The notes: a model not told the origin generated them from the sequence alone. A stretch of 64,000 bases of DNA from Laguncularia racemosa (GCA_037954665.1 JBBMOL010000097.1:186001-250000), one strand, 5' to 3'. Counted from the first letter of the stretch, positions 44,500 through 56,781 are shown. Numbers and translations are program-made.

Positions 44500-47010
44500 T
44501 CCACCTTAATCGATGCATTAAAGATTTATTATAAGGGATTGTGAGTTCTTATTTCATTTCTTATATATTCAAACCTACTTTTATCTAGGGGAGTTATTAA
44601 AGTATTTGCAAGTTGTAAATTTATTGAAGCATATTCAATTGTTACATTTCCATTGGAGATTTGATCTCTTACAAAATGATGCTTATTTCAATATGTTTGA
44701 ACATAGAGTGTTGAACATGATTTTTAGTTAGGTTCATAACATTGGTATTATCACATTTAGATATAATGTTTCGATATTTCAAATCTTAGTCTAACAACTG
44801 CTATTTTACTTGTAAGATCTAAGCACAATAGTTTCCAATTGAAACATATTCTACTTTCGTTGTTGAAAGGGCAATAGCGTTTACTTATTGAAAGGCTAAG
44901 AAATCAACTTGTCCCTTAAAAATGGACATATTCTAAAAGTACCTTTTTTATCCACTTTACGTCACGCATAATTAGCATTTGAATATTCTATTAAGTCGGA
45001 GTTCTGACACTTAGAATATCAGATTCCTAATTTTGCAGTGCCAATAATATATTTGAAAATTCATTTCATAGCAGTGATATGTGTTTCGGTAGGAGAACTT
45101 TGAAAATGTGCACATATGTAGATACAAAACAATATATCAAGTCTAGACATTGTCAAGTATAAGAAAGAACCTATCAAACTTCCATATAACTTTTCCTTTA
45201 CCTTTTTACTATTAGGATTTAAGGCTAACCTTGTAGAACTGTTAATTGGAGTTGAGGCCATTTTGACACTTTCAAATCCAAATTTCTTCAAAATTTGTTT
45301 AGTGTACTTCTCTTGATGTATAAATATGCCATCATCTATTCATTTAATTTGCAATCCTAAAAAGAAATTTAGTTAGCCCACCATATACATCTTGAACCAT
45401 GCCCACATTAACTTTGAAAATTCTCCACGGTATTTCTCATTAGTAGATCCAAAAATGATATCATCAACATATATTTGTACTACTAATATATTTTCTCCAA
45501 AATAGTTTTACAACAGAGTAATATCTACTTTATTTCTAGAAAAACCATTACATATGAGAAACTCACTTAATCTTTGATACTAAGCTTGAGGTGCTTGTTT
45601 AAATCCATACAAAACTTTCCTTAACTTAAACACATAATCATCTTTTATAAGTTATTCAAAGCCAAGGAGTTATTCTACATATATTTCTTCTTTTATATAC
45701 CCTTTTAAAAAGGTACTTTTAACATCCATTTAAAAAAGTTTAAAGTTTTTATAACAAGCATAAGTAAGCAGCAGTTTTATAGCTTATAGTCTAGCTATCA
45801 GAGCATAAGTTTCATCATAGTCTGTTCCTTCTTCTTATAAATATCCTTCAACTACTTATTAAACTTTATTTTGAATTATATTTCCATCTTCATCTAACTT
45901 ATTCTTGAAAATCCATTTTGTTCTTATTACTGATTTATTGTTTAGTCTTGGAACTAGACTCCACATGTTATTTTGTTGAAATCGGTCAAGTTCCTCTTCC
46001 ATAGCATTAATCTAGTTACTCTTTCAAAGCTTTGAGAACTAGATTTTATTTTAAAAATTAGTGCAAAATGATTTTCAATTTGTTTTAGACTTTGGAACTA
46101 GACTCCACATGTTATTTCATTGAAATTGGTCAAGTTACTCTTCCATAGCATTAATTTAGTTACAGTCTTTCAAAGCTTTGAGAACTAGATTTTATTTTAA
46201 AAATTAGTGCAAAATGATTTTCAATATGTTTTAGACCATATTTGGTTCTTATGCTAGACTCAACATTAATTTCCAAGTTTTTGAAGACTTTAGATGAGCC
46301 TCATGGCTTTCGAAGGGTATTTTAGTAGTATTGTCTTCTCTAGGTCTAGATGATCCTTCATTTGATGGTACTGCTAAATCCATTATAAATTTAATAAACC
46401 ATTAGCCTTAGAATTTGAAATCACTTTAATTCCTTTATTTCCTTGTCCTTTAGATGTTCTCTTTCGCTTGCTAGAGATTGGTGGAGCTTCATCATTTCTT
46501 ATCTCATCAACAAGCTTAAAATTAATTGATTCTTCAACTACCTCTATAAGCTTTAATGTTAAGTGAATAACTAAGAAAAATTTCTTTTGAAAAAATAAAA
46601 ATAAAATATCATAGGCTTTATACCTCTAAAAATTGTATAAGCAAATTCTTCTAAGTTTGCTATACCACTAGAACTTAACAAGATATGACTCATTTATTAT
46701 ATGGTTATGTTTTTACATTTATCTACTCCATTTTGCTGTAGAGTTTAAGGTACTAAAAATTATGAGTAATGCTATTATCTTCACAAAAAGTTGTAAACTC
46801 ATGATTTTGAAACTCTTCCATGATCAATCCTTAAATTGATTATAGAAGTTCATTTTTTTTTTTTCATTTTAAATCGTTTTTGCAAAACTTTCAAAAAAAT
46901 TGAAAGCATCACTTTTATGATGTAAGAATAGAATCCATGTATACCTTGAAAATCATTAACTATAACAAGTTATATTTGCTTCTTGGATTAGGACTAATGT
47001 GATGCCTCAA
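44500..47010 (-). pseudogene. Decayed SIRE/Maximus-like copia pol (integrase, reverse transcriptase, RNase H)
   Basis: On the - strand the integrase end is at about 46690-47010, with an EFQNHEF-like block, CEDNSITHNF and a degraded PQQNG. The reverse transcriptase starts with a tryptophan-rich AMEEEL block (about 45990), then DVKSTFLKGYIKEEIYVE (about 45730) and VLYGFKQAPQA. The intact catalytic YVDD box is at 45460-45471, in IYVDDIIFGSTN. FFLGLQIK and IFIHQEKYTKQILKKFGFES lead into the best-kept frame (45061-45291), with YGSLIGSFLYLTMSRLDILF. RNase H runs to about 44550. Stops are frequent. The SIRE clade is inferred from the reverse transcriptase-RNase H junction as I remember it. Confidence 0.78.
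45942..46232. repeat. Tandem duplication of about 144 bp within the decayed reverse transcriptase
   Basis: Copy 1 (about 45942-46085) and copy 2 (about 46086-46232) both contain GGAACTAGACTCCACATGTT, CTCTTCCATAGCATTAAT and TTTGAGAACTAGATTTTATT. They are nearly identical, so the duplication is much younger than the decay of the gene. It doubles the start of the reverse transcriptase and is not a feature of functional copia pol. Confidence 0.88.
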
Positions 47011-49380
47011 ATCAATATTGAAATTGATTACAAGAGATTTAACTAAACTAACAAGAACTTGCCTTCTATGGTTAAGCTTTAATTATAGCATAAATCATCC
47101 TATTAAAGTGATTTGTCTATAATTATTTGCTAATGGTGACCCATTTGTACAGAAAATTACTAGTTGAGATTATAATTGAAGCACTATTAGGTGACCTAAA
47201 CAATATTTTCAACTGCATTAAGAGCATGAGTTCATGAATTTAGTTAAAATTTGTATATCTTTGTAATGTGCTTTTTTCATAAATTCAAGTTATGTTTATT
47301 TAGGTTATCGAATCCCTCTTAAGTATTTCTAACTTAATTTAAAAAAAGAGTTTTGACCACGAACTCATTAAATAGATAATAAACATAATAGATAAATCTC
47401 TGTATAATCATAAAACAACATCAAAAAAATTCAGTAGCACATTAATTTATTAAACTCATCATGGCAAATCCTTAACTAATAAAAATAGCATCACAATTAA
47501 TAATATCAAGTACAATCAAGCATAAAACTATCAAGTGCAAAGGTTTAGAGAGCACCAAGAATGATTTCTTCTATTGGTCCAGTTGGCTATCAAGAGGAGG
47601 GTAAAATGATTGCTTAGGATTTAAAAATCTTTTTAAAAATTTCGTAAATTATTCCTTTTGATTACTATTGGTGATATTTAATTAAATGTTGTAGTGGATA
47701 TTAAAATAAATAATGTAAATGTAAACAAAAAGATAATGGTCAAGAAGATCAAGTAGCAATTTATAAAGGTTCTTCCTTGTGGATCAATCCTGTCTTCTAG
47801 CCCTTGACTATAGATCTAGTCATCTCTATTGACTTATTCCACTGCTAAAAAAAAAATGAAGATGAGGTGTACAAGGTATGTCATAAACTATCACTTCTGA
47901 CTTTGCCGTGCCTTCCTATTCCTTACCACAAGAATAATGCAAGTCTTCAAAGTCCCCTTAATAATCTCTCAAATAGTCTCATAATCCACTCAAGAAAGAA
48001 TAAGCAATTCAAACGAGGATTATAGATAGAATTTCCTTAAGTTTTCACACAATACTTTTGTAAAATAAAATTACACAATGTTGTTCAATAATTTTCTTCT
48101 CGTCTTTTTCTCACCATCCTTCTCTTTGTGTAGCTCTTTATATAACCATTCTCCAAGCCTTCAAAATAGAAATAGTTATCGTGATATGATTTCATATTTA
48201 CTTCCTTTCATAAATATCTCTTTTGTCCAGTAAGCCTTTCTTTTTTTCCTTCATGAGCTTCATTACTTAATAGCCTTTGTAATAATTGTTTTTTCATTTA
48301 AATTCTCTCTCTATAATGGTTATTTCTTTCCTTAACATCCTTAAGATAGCTGTTGTGACTTCTAAATTTATTTTCTTTCTTCTAATTGTAGTTTTCAATT
48401 GATTTTGACTGTTTCTAACATGATTCTAACCATTTCTGACCATTTTCGACTATTTCTAAATTGATTCCAAAATTTCTAATCTTTAGAATTCCAAATCCAT
48501 TTTGAGATTCTGATTATGATTTTAGAGTTTCGAACATATCAATTAGGTAGAATTTCTTTCCATATTCAAGTTTAACACTTTTCACTGCACATTAAATGAG
48601 CTTGTTATGAAACTTTAATATAGTGTTTTGTTATTATTAAAACATCATTGAAACACTTAACATTTTCAATGGAGTTCTCCAACTCAAAAGTCTAATAAAT
48701 CGACACTATTTGAAGTACATGACTCTTGGGACACCTCAAATGTATGCTAGAACATAGGGCTTTAGTACCCTTTGACTAAAGAAAACATGTTCAATTAAAT
48801 ACAAATGAAATTTTGTTCAAGAAAATGCTATTCTTTTTATTAAAGTTTAACTACTATCTAAAATAAGCTATGGTTTTTCTCTTTATTCTCTAGTTGCTAT
48901 GTTCTCTTCCTTTAGCGATTTGAAACCCTTCTTAAAACTCCTTTTCCTCTTCTTACATGTGGGCTTCCCCCTAATTTCTATATATATATATTTTTTAGTT
49001 TCTGCTTTTTCTAGAAAACTTATATTACATTCCACCATTTCCTTTTTTAGCTACTATCCATCACGTGTGTCTATAATGACAATGTGCTTTCCATTAATAA
49101 AATATGCTCCAACCCATGAAGGAAAACAACCAAGTCCAAATGTGGAAGCAATTAACATGTGTGTTTGTCCTTCCTTGCTTTTCATCTCATTAGTAATTCA
49201 TAAATGATCATTATGATTTTCACCACTTCCCACTTTCATCAATCTATAAGCTAAATTTACAATAAGAGCACAATACATGCATAAATGTGCTATTTAATTG
49301 GGGATAAATGTGTATTTTTATACATTTATCACTTTTACCAATACTAAGTGTTCGAGTGGACCATCAAGTTTGTTCCTTTT
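47010..49380. other. AT-rich DNA interrupting the copia remnant
   Basis: No gene is supported. It separates the pol remnant (44500-47010) from the gag remnant (49380-50260), both on the - strand, so it may be an insertion into one element or a junction of two. It contains the repeat related to 42170-42370 (47565-47765) and a TATATAACC box (about 48140). The 102-codon + strand frame at 48899-49207 is Phe/Leu-rich and has no domain. Confidence 0.45.
47565..47765. repeat. Repeat related to 42170-42370
   Basis: The direct-orientation partner of 42170-42370, diverged. It shares ATCAAGAGGAGG, CCTTTTGATTACTATT and AAGAAGATCAAG. Confidence 0.45.
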
Positions 49381-50260
49381 GTAAAAATAATGCTTCTTAA
49401 TATGATCAATCTTGTTATAGAAAAAAGCATGCATAAGGTGTGAAGTTTCGAAACCTATTGTATACTTGTGTCTTTCAGTTTAGGTTTAGATACCTTCTTG
49501 CATATTTAGACCTATATTTCCTATTATAGCTTACATTATGATAATTTTTATGATATCTTTCATTATAGTTATTTACTACTATTTTTCCTTTGTTTTCTAT
49601 TTTGCTCCTGTCGAGATTTGTTTATATAGTTTCTTTTGCTTTAACAAAAACGATTTTATTAGCTATAATTAAACTTTCTATTTTTCTCAAAGCCTAAACC
49701 ATACTTTGATGAGATTATACGTTGACTTGATTTTATTAGTTGTAATTAAACTTTCTCTTTTATTAAAGCCTGAACTATGCTTTGATGAGTTTATATGTTG
49801 ACTAGAGATTAACATTTGAAGTTTCTTGTCACTTTTATTAAACTTATAAAACATTTTATTTAAGCATTGATATAGGTCTTGAACTATAACCTTTAAATTG
49901 TTTACTTCTTCTTTTAATACCGAGTTTTCATTAAGAAAAACTTCTTTATTAGTATGTAATATTTCATTCTCAATTTTAAGACTATTTATTTCTTTGGATG
50001 TGGCTTCTTTTTCGTTTTTTTAATGTTGTTTCCATTGTCAAATCTGGCTATTTTAGCTTTAGATTTTGAGAGAGTATTTAGCAATTTTGGATATATATCT
50101 TCATATATAGGTTCGGAGTTTGTGTTAGCAAGTACCTTTAGGTTTGCAATTAGATAAAAATTGAAAGGTTGTGACTTTGAGTTAAATTTGTGGGTTTTTT
50201 TTTTTTAATTCTTATGTTGCAGTTTGAATTAGTTATTTTGTGAATGGTTGTGTTATTTAT
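49380..50260 (-). pseudogene. Decayed SIRE-like copia gag
   Basis: On the - strand a Lys/Leu/Asn-rich coiled-coil-like region includes YEDIYPKLLNTLSKSKAK (about 50045-50100). Downstream a degraded zinc knuckle (CFFYNKIDHIKKHYFYKRN, about 49370-49430) has aromatic residues in place of two of the usual cysteines, followed by KLDGPLEHL. The order coiled coil then knuckle is that of SIRE-type gag. Many stops; not functional. Confidence 0.55.
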
Positions 50261-50504
50261 GATTTTGATAATAGGAAAACATTAAATGGGTGGAATGGCA
50301 AGATTGGAAGTCTAAGATTTCACAATTTAATTCAAGTAATTTGGAAATTTTGTATAAAGCTTTATTTATATATATATAGATGCTATTTATACTTCATTTA
50401 CTTCTAGCTCTAGTTTTTTTAAGGGTCGATGCTCTCTGCTCTTCTAAGTTTCCAATGCATCTTGTTATGTAAGGTGTTATTAACTTAAGAAGCTTATGAC
50501 CACT

Positions 50505-52547
50505 TGTCGAGTCTAATTTTTTATTTTTCCATTCCTAATCCGATCTATACTAGACCTTATGCTCATCTAATGTAGATCCTCGACTTAAGTTAGGAATTTC
50601 GTTTTATTTTGGAGTCGCCACCCAACTGTAGTTGGGAAAGATTGAATTAGGACTAATTGAGCAGATTAGTCCTAATTTGGACCACTGGTCAGCGTAATTT
50701 CCTCTTCTCATTTTTTATGAAAAGAGGAAAGGAAAAACCAAAGTTTCTGAATTTGGAGGCTAACATATTAAAACCCTAAGGTTACCACCCTAATCTCCTA
50801 AAATCTCAACCTTATTTGAAATGTCTTTTATTTATTTATTTATTTATTTTTGTTGTCTTTTTATTTTGTTTTTGAATAAACTATTCTAAGAAAATGATTT
50901 TTGTTCCTTTTTAAGGTTGCCCCAAATGGGTGCCTACGTATTTGCTATTCAGGATCAAACGTGTCGTAGTTCGCTTTTCTTGAAAAATTTTAATGTGTTA
51001 GTGATTTTTAATTACGAAATTTCTTTTGATTTACGTTCTTACTATTTTAGTATTTTTTTTAAAAAAATCTAAGCCTAAGCTTGATAATTTGATTTTTTTT
51101 TTGAAAAATAGTAATTTTTTGGAAAAAACCAATTTTGGATTTATTTAAGAAAATGATTTTTCTAAGTGATAAAAATTTCATTTTTCTATTTTTCAACCCA
51201 TTTCCATTATTATAAGTTTCCATTTATTTTTATTGATTTTTATTGATTTTTCTTAATTTTTTATAATTTTTATTGAAAAAAATTTCTCCTATATTATTTA
51301 TCTACCCTAGACTAAAATCTAAAATATTATTATTATTTTCTTTCTAATATTTTTTTATCATTTTCTTTATATATTTTCACATTTTTATTATTTATTCTTA
51401 TTATTATTTATCCTAAATTAATTCCTAAAAAAAACTAATCCAAATCTTAACATTTTTTATTTTTGAATTAAATAACAAATAAATAACTAAAGAAATTCGA
51501 AAAAATAAATAAAATAAAATAAATTAAATTAAAATAAAAAATCGAAAAATCCGACTTACCTAGATCTGGGTCGGTACGCGGGTTGGGTCGATCGGGTCGA
51601 AGTGGGCACGACGGCTAGGAGTGCTCATTGATGGCGTTCCGGCGACCTTTTGAAGTGATTGAGGTGTCGGTTCCTAGGTTCTCGAGGGGGGGAACTCAAC
51701 CGTGGTAGTGGATTTCTCCAAAAACGCCTCCTGGTGGCAGCTCGATGCTTGATTGGTGGTTGCAGCTTGGCAACTCTGGCGAGGCTTCGATTCTCTCTGT
51801 TTTCTCTCTTTTTCTCACCTTTGATCCGTGTTTTTGCTTCCTCCCCTCATCCTCTATTTATAGGCATAAGAAATCAAGCTAGATAAGCTCGGATTTCCAC
51901 CAATTGAAGCAAATCGGATTTGCGGTTAAAACCCATCTTTGATTTATGCAAATCCATCAATTTGTTGCGATTTGATTCTAATTGGATGATGTTTATCTTA
52001 TTTCTGTTGAAGATCTGCTGGATTTGTGCAAAAAATCGAATCAAAACGGCCGAAATTCGATTTTTCCTCCTCGCCGGCAATCTTGAACGAAGGTTGAAGA
52101 TGATCACGCGCTCAGCGCGTGCGTCCGCTCCAGCCAATCAGTTGCTGCCACGTGTCTCAAGCGATGAAGAAAAATTGCAAAACGCGGATTCTGCCTCCCC
52201 CGCGTTTCGAACTTGCGACCTGACCCCACCCCCCCGTCGCGCCTTAGGCCATGGTCCAGACCAGCTGGGTTAGCCCACTTACTTGATTTCTTTTATTTTC
52301 GCAATTTGCATATATGCGATGCGATTTTTGTATTTTTTTGAAATTTCAAAAATTTGTAAAAATTATTTAGTCCCTTTTATTGTCATTTCTGCAATCATTT
52401 TCCAAAATTTATGTATTTTTCCTATTTATTTTATTTTTTTTAATATTTTCCCTATTTTTGCTAAATTAGAGAAAAAAATAGAAAAAAATGGTAATTGTTT
52501 ATTGTTGATTATTATTGATCATTAAGGGCAAAAATGGGGTGTTTACA
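50505..52547 (-). repeat. 3' LTR of the Tat element
   Basis: 2043 bp. On the - strand it starts TGTAAACACC and ends GACTCGACA. It contains a TATA box on the - strand, long T/A-rich stretches and a GC-rich patch near 52190-52270. The short open frames seen in both LTRs on either strand are not supported as genes. Confidence 0.95.
51854..51862 (-). promoter_or_regulatory. TATA box in the 3' LTR of the Tat element
   Basis: TATAAATAG on the - strand, within CCTATAAATAGAGG. The 5' LTR copy is at 60430-60438. It supports the - orientation. Confidence 0.65.
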
Positions 52548-52550
52548 ACT

Positions 52551-52563
52551 GCCTCTCTTTATA
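52551..52563 (-). other. Polypurine tract of the Tat element
   Basis: On the - strand, ATAAAGAGAGGC lies three bases before the 3' LTR start. It is the expected plus-strand primer. Confidence 0.7.
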
Positions 52564-52779
52564 GTAAAGTTTGAAAAACTTAACTACAAAGACAAGAAAG
52601 ATGCCATTTTTGGCCTCTTTACTGAATGGATAACGCATTGGTTTGGCTGGTCATCTGGAATTTGGTCTCTAGTAAGAAAATGCTCCACGAACTAATAATC
52701 CCATGAGTATTTTGTGATAGTTGGTATTACTTAGGAAATGGTCCTAACAACCTAATAATCTAGAGTAATGTATCATCGC

Positions 52780-53575
52780 AAAAAGTGCTTTATAGGCTAA
52801 CCAATTGGCAATAGGAAACATCTCAAGGATTGTTTAGGAGTGTGTTAATGTAAATGAAATAGCTGATGATAGGAAGCGTCTTATCGGACCAGCAACCTTG
52901 AAGAGATGATTGTCTTAGGAAGCGCTCTTATGAGCTGGCTACCTGTTAACAGAAGCGTCTAACTAGACTAGCGACTATTTGAAGAGAAATACCACCGAAG
53001 AGTGCTCTTATGAGCTGACTAATCAGTTATCGACAATTTGAAAAAGTGCTCCTATGAGCTGACTAATTGATAGATTCGAAAAGTACTCTTATGGGCTAAC
53101 TAATCGATAGATTTGAAAGTGCTCTTCTAAGCTAACTGATAGATTCGAAAAGTGCTCCTATGAGCTAACTAATCGATAGCTTCAAAAGTGCTCCTGGGAG
53201 CTAACTTTAAGCAAGGGTGTTTAGGAAAGTGCCCCTTTGCGGGCTAACTAACCTATAGTGAGAGGACATGCCTCAAAAGGTGCCCCTATGGGCTAACATT
53301 TTTGAAGGGATGTTTGGGAAAGTGCCCCATTGTGGGCTGACTAACCTATGGTGGGAAGTGTCTTCTTAGACTCACGACCCTGGGGAAGAAATGTTTCGAA
53401 AGGTACCTTTACAGGCTGACCTTAGGAAGAGATGTGTAGGAAAGTGCCCCATTGTGGGCTGACTAACCTACAGGGAGAAACGTCTCCAAAAGTGCCCTTT
53501 ATGGGCTGACCCTACGAGAGGATGTTTAGGGAAGTGCCCCATTGTGGGCTGACTAACCTATGCTTTTGAAAATGC
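52780..53575 (-). repeat. Minisatellite array in the 3' untranslated region of the Tat element
   Basis: About fifteen or more imperfect units carry the theme AAGTGCTCYTATGAGCTGACTAAYC on the + strand. In the left half (52780-53200) units are about 35-50 bp. In the right half (53200-53575) they alternate in a higher-order unit of about 120 bp around AAGTGCCCCATTGTGGGCTG. Arrays at this place are a known trait of Tat-lineage elements and have been proposed as seeds for plant satellites. Confidence 0.88.
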
Positions 53576-54057
53576 TTCTACTGATTGAGTTAAATGATTT
53601 GATGTTTTCATGATATGTGGATGATAGTTATTTATTCTAAGATGCTTACCAATTTATCGCGAATAGCAACCAAACAACCGAACCTTCGTGTTGGTTTGCT
53701 TCTCCTTCGCTTACTCTTGCTTCAAAACAAGGTTGAAGATCTTGACACGCTTCCTTTCTTGTGCGCATGGCTCTTTTGATGGTAATGCTATCCTACTAAT
53801 GCACCAAGTTTAATGCTCAAAAGTAGGTGGAATTATATTACAAAATTTATTGAGATTCATTATCATTTCTATATTTATCATTCATTGGTGAAGTGATGGG
53901 TAATGTGTTTAGGAATGTTTGCTTTAATGAGAATTGGTTGGATTTATCGACTATTCAGAGACATTAACTTTGCTTGTAAAAAATGAAAACTGGACTCAAC
54001 GAAATTTGCATTGAATATTGGCTTTCATAAACAATGGCAAAATTTCAATTCCCTTGC

Positions 54058-54545
54058 CTAAGGATAGTACATCTTAACAGCATCTACATTAATGGGGTCT
54101 CTCAATTCTGGACCATCCATTTGAGTCAATATCAGAACACCTCCTGACAATACCTTTTTCACCACATATGGACCCTCATAGTTTGGGGTAAACTTCCCTC
54201 TAGAATCTTGGGCATTCGAGAGAACTTTCCTTAACACCAGATCCCCTTCTTTGAACTATTGAGGCCTCATTTTCTTGTTAAATGCTCGGGCCATCCTCTA
54301 TTGATAACATTGGCCGTGACATAATGCAGTGAGTCTTTTTTCATCAATCAGATTCAGCTGATCAAGCCTCTTCTTCACCCAGTCTGATTCAGTTAACTGC
54401 GTTTCTAACAGAATTCTGAATGATGGTATTTCGACCTCGATTGGCAAGACTGCCTCAGTAACATATACCAATGAATATGGGGTAGCTCCAGTAGATGTTC
54501 TAATTGAGGTCCTATAAGCCATGAGAGCAAACGGCAACATTTCGT
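54058..54545 (-). pseudogene. Integrase C-terminal part of the Tat element
   Basis: On the - strand MLPFALMAYRTSIRTSTGAT continues the integrase into AEAVLP-like and GDLVLRKV blocks, then GKFTPNYEGPYVVKKVLSGG, the GPY/F module. It ends DAVKMYYP and a stop at 54058. Single stops lie near 54298 and 54265. Confidence 0.82.
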
Positions 54546-54546
54546 G

Positions 54547-54912
54547 CTAATCTTTGTAAGTGATTGTCATTTTTTCGATGATCTTTTTGATATTCTTATT
54601 GGTTGCTTCTACTGCCCCGTTCATCTGAGGTCGGTAAGGAGTTGAATTTCTATGGTTTATGTGGAATTGTTGACATACACCTGTCATCGATTTGTTGTTA
54701 AGATTGGTACCGTTGTCGGTGATGATTGACTCAGGAACTCCGTATCGAGCTATTATGTCCCTCTTCAAGAATCGGACTATTACCCCTTTGGTGACATTGG
54801 CATATGATGAAGCTTCCACCCACTTGGTGAAGTAATCAATTGCTACCAATATGAACTTGTGGCCATTGGATGCTGTCAGAGTGATTTGGCCGATTATGTC
54901 GATTCCCCACAT
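54547..54912 (-). CDS. Integrase catalytic core of the Tat element
   Basis: 121 codons holding the DDE triad: Asp in WGIDIIGQI, Asp in SIITDNGTNLN and Glu in NGAVEATNKN. VAIDYFTKWVEA and YRPQMNGAVEA match the Tat-lineage core. One in-frame stop just upstream (about 54919) separates it from the reverse transcriptase-RNase H frame, and another follows at 54546. All three catalytic residues are kept. Confidence 0.85.
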   Translation of the reverse strand: MWGIDIIGQITLTASNGHKFILVAIDYFTKWVEASSYANVTKGVIVRFLKRDIIARYGVPESIITDNGTNLNNKSMTGVCQQFHINHRNSTPYRPQMNGAVEATNKNIKKIIEKMTITYKD

Positions 54913-54921
54913 GGAGAAAAG

Positions 54922-56781
54922 CTATGATGCTGACAGTGAGTGCAGCTCGTTGGGCGAAGCATTTATCTGGTTTGTGTACACTTGACACAAATGACAGTGC
55001 TTGACATATTTTATGCAATCTGATTCCATGGTTAACCAATAGTATCCCAACCTCATGATTTTTGGGGCCAACATGTAGCCATTCCTATGGGGTCCACATA
55101 CTCTTTCACGTACTTCTTTCATCAATTCACATGCTTCATTTCTATCTACACATCTTAGCAAGGTGGAATCAGACGATCTTTTGTAAAGCACAGACCCACT
55201 TAATAAGAAATGACTTGTTAACTTTTTGAGTATTCTTTGGTCATTCTTGCTAGCCATTTCAGGGTATTTGCTTTCTTGGAGAAAAGTTTTGATGTCGTGA
55301 TACCAGGGCTTGTCATCTTGTGCTTTTTCAATTGCTAAACAGCAGGCGGGCCGATCTTCGATGTTTATTTTCAACGGTTGGACGTCGGCTCCCCCTGTTA
55401 TCTGAATCATAGATGCTAGTGTGGCGAGTGCATCTGCAAACTGATTCTGAGTTCTCGGGTCGTATGTGAAAGTGATTGCCTCGAATTCTTCGATTAGCTC
55501 TGTCAAATGCTGATGGTATGGTACCAGTTTGGGGTGTTTAGTCTTATATTCCCCTTTTATCTGTAATATGATAAGTGATGAATCTCTACACACTTCTAAT
55601 TCGCGGATTTCCATGTGGCAAGCCATTTTGAGGCCGAGGATGCACACCTCATATTCCGCGATATTATTGGTATATGGAAATGTGAGCCTTGTTGCTAAAG
55701 GGAATTGTGTGCCGTCTGGGGATATCAACACTGCCTTGATCCCACAACCGAATACATTGGCAGCTCCGTCGAAGAACATCTTCCACTTAGGGTTCTGCTC
55801 TATTTCACAGTCTTCTACTAGTGTACCTTCCACTGTTAATATATTTTCATCAAGGAATTGAACTTGTGGCTCTTGGGAATTTCCCTCGACAAGGTGTTCT
55901 GTCAATTGGTCGGCTAAAGATTGCCCTTTTATCGAGTTTTGATTTATATATGTGATATCAAACTCTGATAAGAGCATTTGCCATTTGGAGATTCTCCCTA
56001 TCAAAACAGGTTTCCTTGCCAAGTACTTCAGAGGATCATGTCTTGTCAGCAACTCAATATGATAGTAAAGGGTGTATTGCCTCAATCGATGCATGACCCA
56101 AATCAGAGCACAGCAAGTCCTCTCTACTTCTGAATACCTCTGTTCCCTGTCTGTAAATTTCTTGCTTAGGTAATATATGGAACGTTCTCTTCCCTCTTCA
56201 TCTTTTTGCCCCAACACGCATCCTATGGATTCAGGGAGTATCGCGAGGTATAAGAATAAGGGTTTCCCTTGCTTCGGGACTATTAAGATTGGAGGCTTTA
56301 TGAGATAGTCTTTGATTGTCCTGAATGCTTCTTCACATTCGTCATTCCATTCTATTGCAGCATTCTTTTTTAACAGACGGAATAGTGGGCAGCACTTATC
56401 TGTGAGTTGTGAGATAAAACGAGCTATGTAATTCAACCTTCCCAGCAAACCTCTTACCTCTTTGACAGTAGGGGGATAAGGTAGCTCTAATATAGACTTT
56501 ACTTTGTCAGGGTCGATTTTAATGCCTTCCCGGCTTATGACAAACCCTAACAACTTGCCGGTTGTGACCCTGAAAGTGCACTTATCTGGATTTAACTTGA
56601 GCTGAAACTTTCTTAATCGCTTAAACAACTTTCTCAGGATATCTGTATGGCTTTCTTCTTCTTTAGACTTGGCTATCATGTCGTCGACGTATACTTCAAC
56701 TTCTCGATGCATCATGTCATAAAGTATCATAACCATGGCTCTCTGATACGTTGCCCCAGCGTTTTTCAAGCCGAAGGGCAT
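54922..56781 (-). CDS. Reverse transcriptase (C-terminal half), two RNase H domains and integrase zinc region of the Tat element
   Basis: A 619-codon open frame, the longest in the window. It begins in the reverse transcriptase (MPFGLKNAGATYQRAM) with the catalytic YVDD at residues 31-34 (56680-56691), then LLGFVISREGI and the thumb. Residues about 173-290 are the Ty3-type RNase H, whose first Asp is missing (LYLAILPES). Residues about 332-455 are a second, archaeal-type RNase H with all four acidic residues: D338 (FFDGA), E376 (NIAEYE), D400 (CRDSS) and D450 (FADAL). It ends with the integrase zinc region (HCHLCQ at 595-600). Such dual RNase H marks the Tat lineage. Upstream reverse transcriptase blocks lie in the next entry, past stops. 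Confidence 0.9.
   Translation of the reverse strand: MPFGLKNAGATYQRAMVMILYDMMHREVEVYVDDMIAKSKEEESHTDILRKLFKRLRKFQLKLNPDKCTFRVTTGKLLGFVISREGIKIDPDKVKSILELPYPPTVKEVRGLLGRLNYIARFISQLTDKCCPLFRLLKKNAAIEWNDECEEAFRTIKDYLIKPPILIVPKQGKPLFLYLAILPESIGCVLGQKDEEGRERSIYYLSKKFTDREQRYSEVERTCCALIWVMHRLRQYTLYYHIELLTRHDPLKYLARKPVLIGRISKWQMLLSEFDITYINQNSIKGQSLADQLTEHLVEGNSQEPQVQFLDENILTVEGTLVEDCEIEQNPKWKMFFDGAANVFGCGIKAVLISPDGTQFPLATRLTFPYTNNIAEYEVCILGLKMACHMEIRELEVCRDSSLIILQIKGEYKTKHPKLVPYHQHLTELIEEFEAITFTYDPRTQNQFADALATLASMIQITGGADVQPLKINIEDRPACCLAIEKAQDDKPWYHDIKTFLQESKYPEMASKNDQRILKKLTSHFLLSGSVLYKRSSDSTLLRCVDRNEACELMKEVRERVCGPHRNGYMLAPKIMRLGYYWLTMESDCIKYVKHCHLCQVYTNQINASPNELHSLSAS

Noticed and set aside
51659..52273. 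Open frames in the Tat LTR (75, 87 and 117 codons), repeated in the other LTR at 60234-60723
   Set aside because: They are duplicated only because LTRs are duplicated. They overlap on both strands across the promoter and leader and match no family I know.
55529..55861. 110-codon + strand frame
   Set aside because: Lies antisense to the 619-codon Tat pol frame and has no domain.
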